DNA of 5,564 bases, taken from an uncultured Spirochaetales bacterium (GTDB lineage: Bacteria > Spirochaetota > Spirochaetia > Sphaerochaetales > Sphaerochaetaceae). The stretch lies in the NCBI GenBank assembly GCA_934276485.1, contig CAKQTE010000021.1, positions 1 to 5,564 on the forward strand. Direction: 5' to 3'. The position numbers were made by a program, and so were the translations under genes. The notes under the pieces are model-generated. The model saw nothing but the letters and a program-made list of their open reading frames with translations, was not told the origin of the DNA and did not search any database. Shown here piece after piece: positions 5,562 through 5,564 of this stretch (its first letter is position 1; the number at the start of each line of letters is the position of its first letter).

Positions 5562-5564
5562 CAT

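Noticed and set aside
5547..5564. TAG at 5547 read as pyrrolysine in a methanogen, continuing the short frame
   Set aside because: Nothing in the window shows pyrrolysine use, and the terminator-like hairpin and T-run at this spot explain the sequence better.
1..5564. CRISPR array, tRNA or rRNA genes
   Set aside because: No regularly spaced repeats, no cloverleaf with a TTCRA-type arm and no rRNA-like stretch were seen on either strand.

Overview
The window looks like an accessory region from an anaerobic, probably gut-associated prokaryote. I cannot settle bacterium versus archaeon. Strong Shine-Dalgarno sites, a TTG start and a hairpin followed by five Ts at the right end favour a low-to-mid GC bacterium of the Firmicutes type. 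The AGG/AGA-rich transposon gene would also suit an archaeon of the Thermoplasmata/Methanomassiliicoccales type. The small methyltransferase, membrane protein and hydrolase families seen here are, to my recollection, common in gut microbes of both kinds.

Left part (1-1038): the right-hand portion of an IS200/IS605-family element. It holds the tnpB gene, whose 5' end lies outside the window, a structured tail that fits an omega RNA (reRNA), and a right end closing on TCAA. The first catalytic aspartate of the TnpB RuvC domain is replaced by glycine, so the nuclease is predicted dead while the other active-site motifs, the zinc finger and the RNA tail look intact. The element ends inside the last codons of another gene, leaving a short 3' remnant (1039-1135) that encodes one hydrophobic helix.

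Middle part (1147-3627): four tightly packed plus-strand genes. They encode an LCM/TcmP-type SAM-dependent methyltransferase, a six-helix membrane protein (DUF6796-like), an L-2-amino-thiazoline-4-carboxylate hydrolase family protein, and a small HMA-domain metal-binding protein. The first three are linked by a 4-base overlap (ATGA) and a 1-base overlap (TAATG), and each has a good ribosome binding site, so they are almost certainly one operon. The remnant gene ended just 11 bases before the methyltransferase start and was probably part of the same operon before the insertion.

Right part (3628-5564): a 58-base gap with a perfect dyad (GTTAGT-N4-ACTAAC), then a full-length type IV ABC half-transporter with a TTG start. 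Its nucleotide-binding domain resembles the IrtA/IrtB and YbtP/YbtQ siderophore-transporter group. After its stop come two hairpins, the second a good intrinsic terminator. The same tail is covered by a short open frame without a normal start codon, which may be a relic of the partner gene usually expected next.

Taken together, a metal-binding HMA protein, a siderophore-type ABC half-transporter and a thiazoline-ring hydrolase in one array suggest metal or metallophore handling. That is inference from gene families and context, not something the sequence proves.
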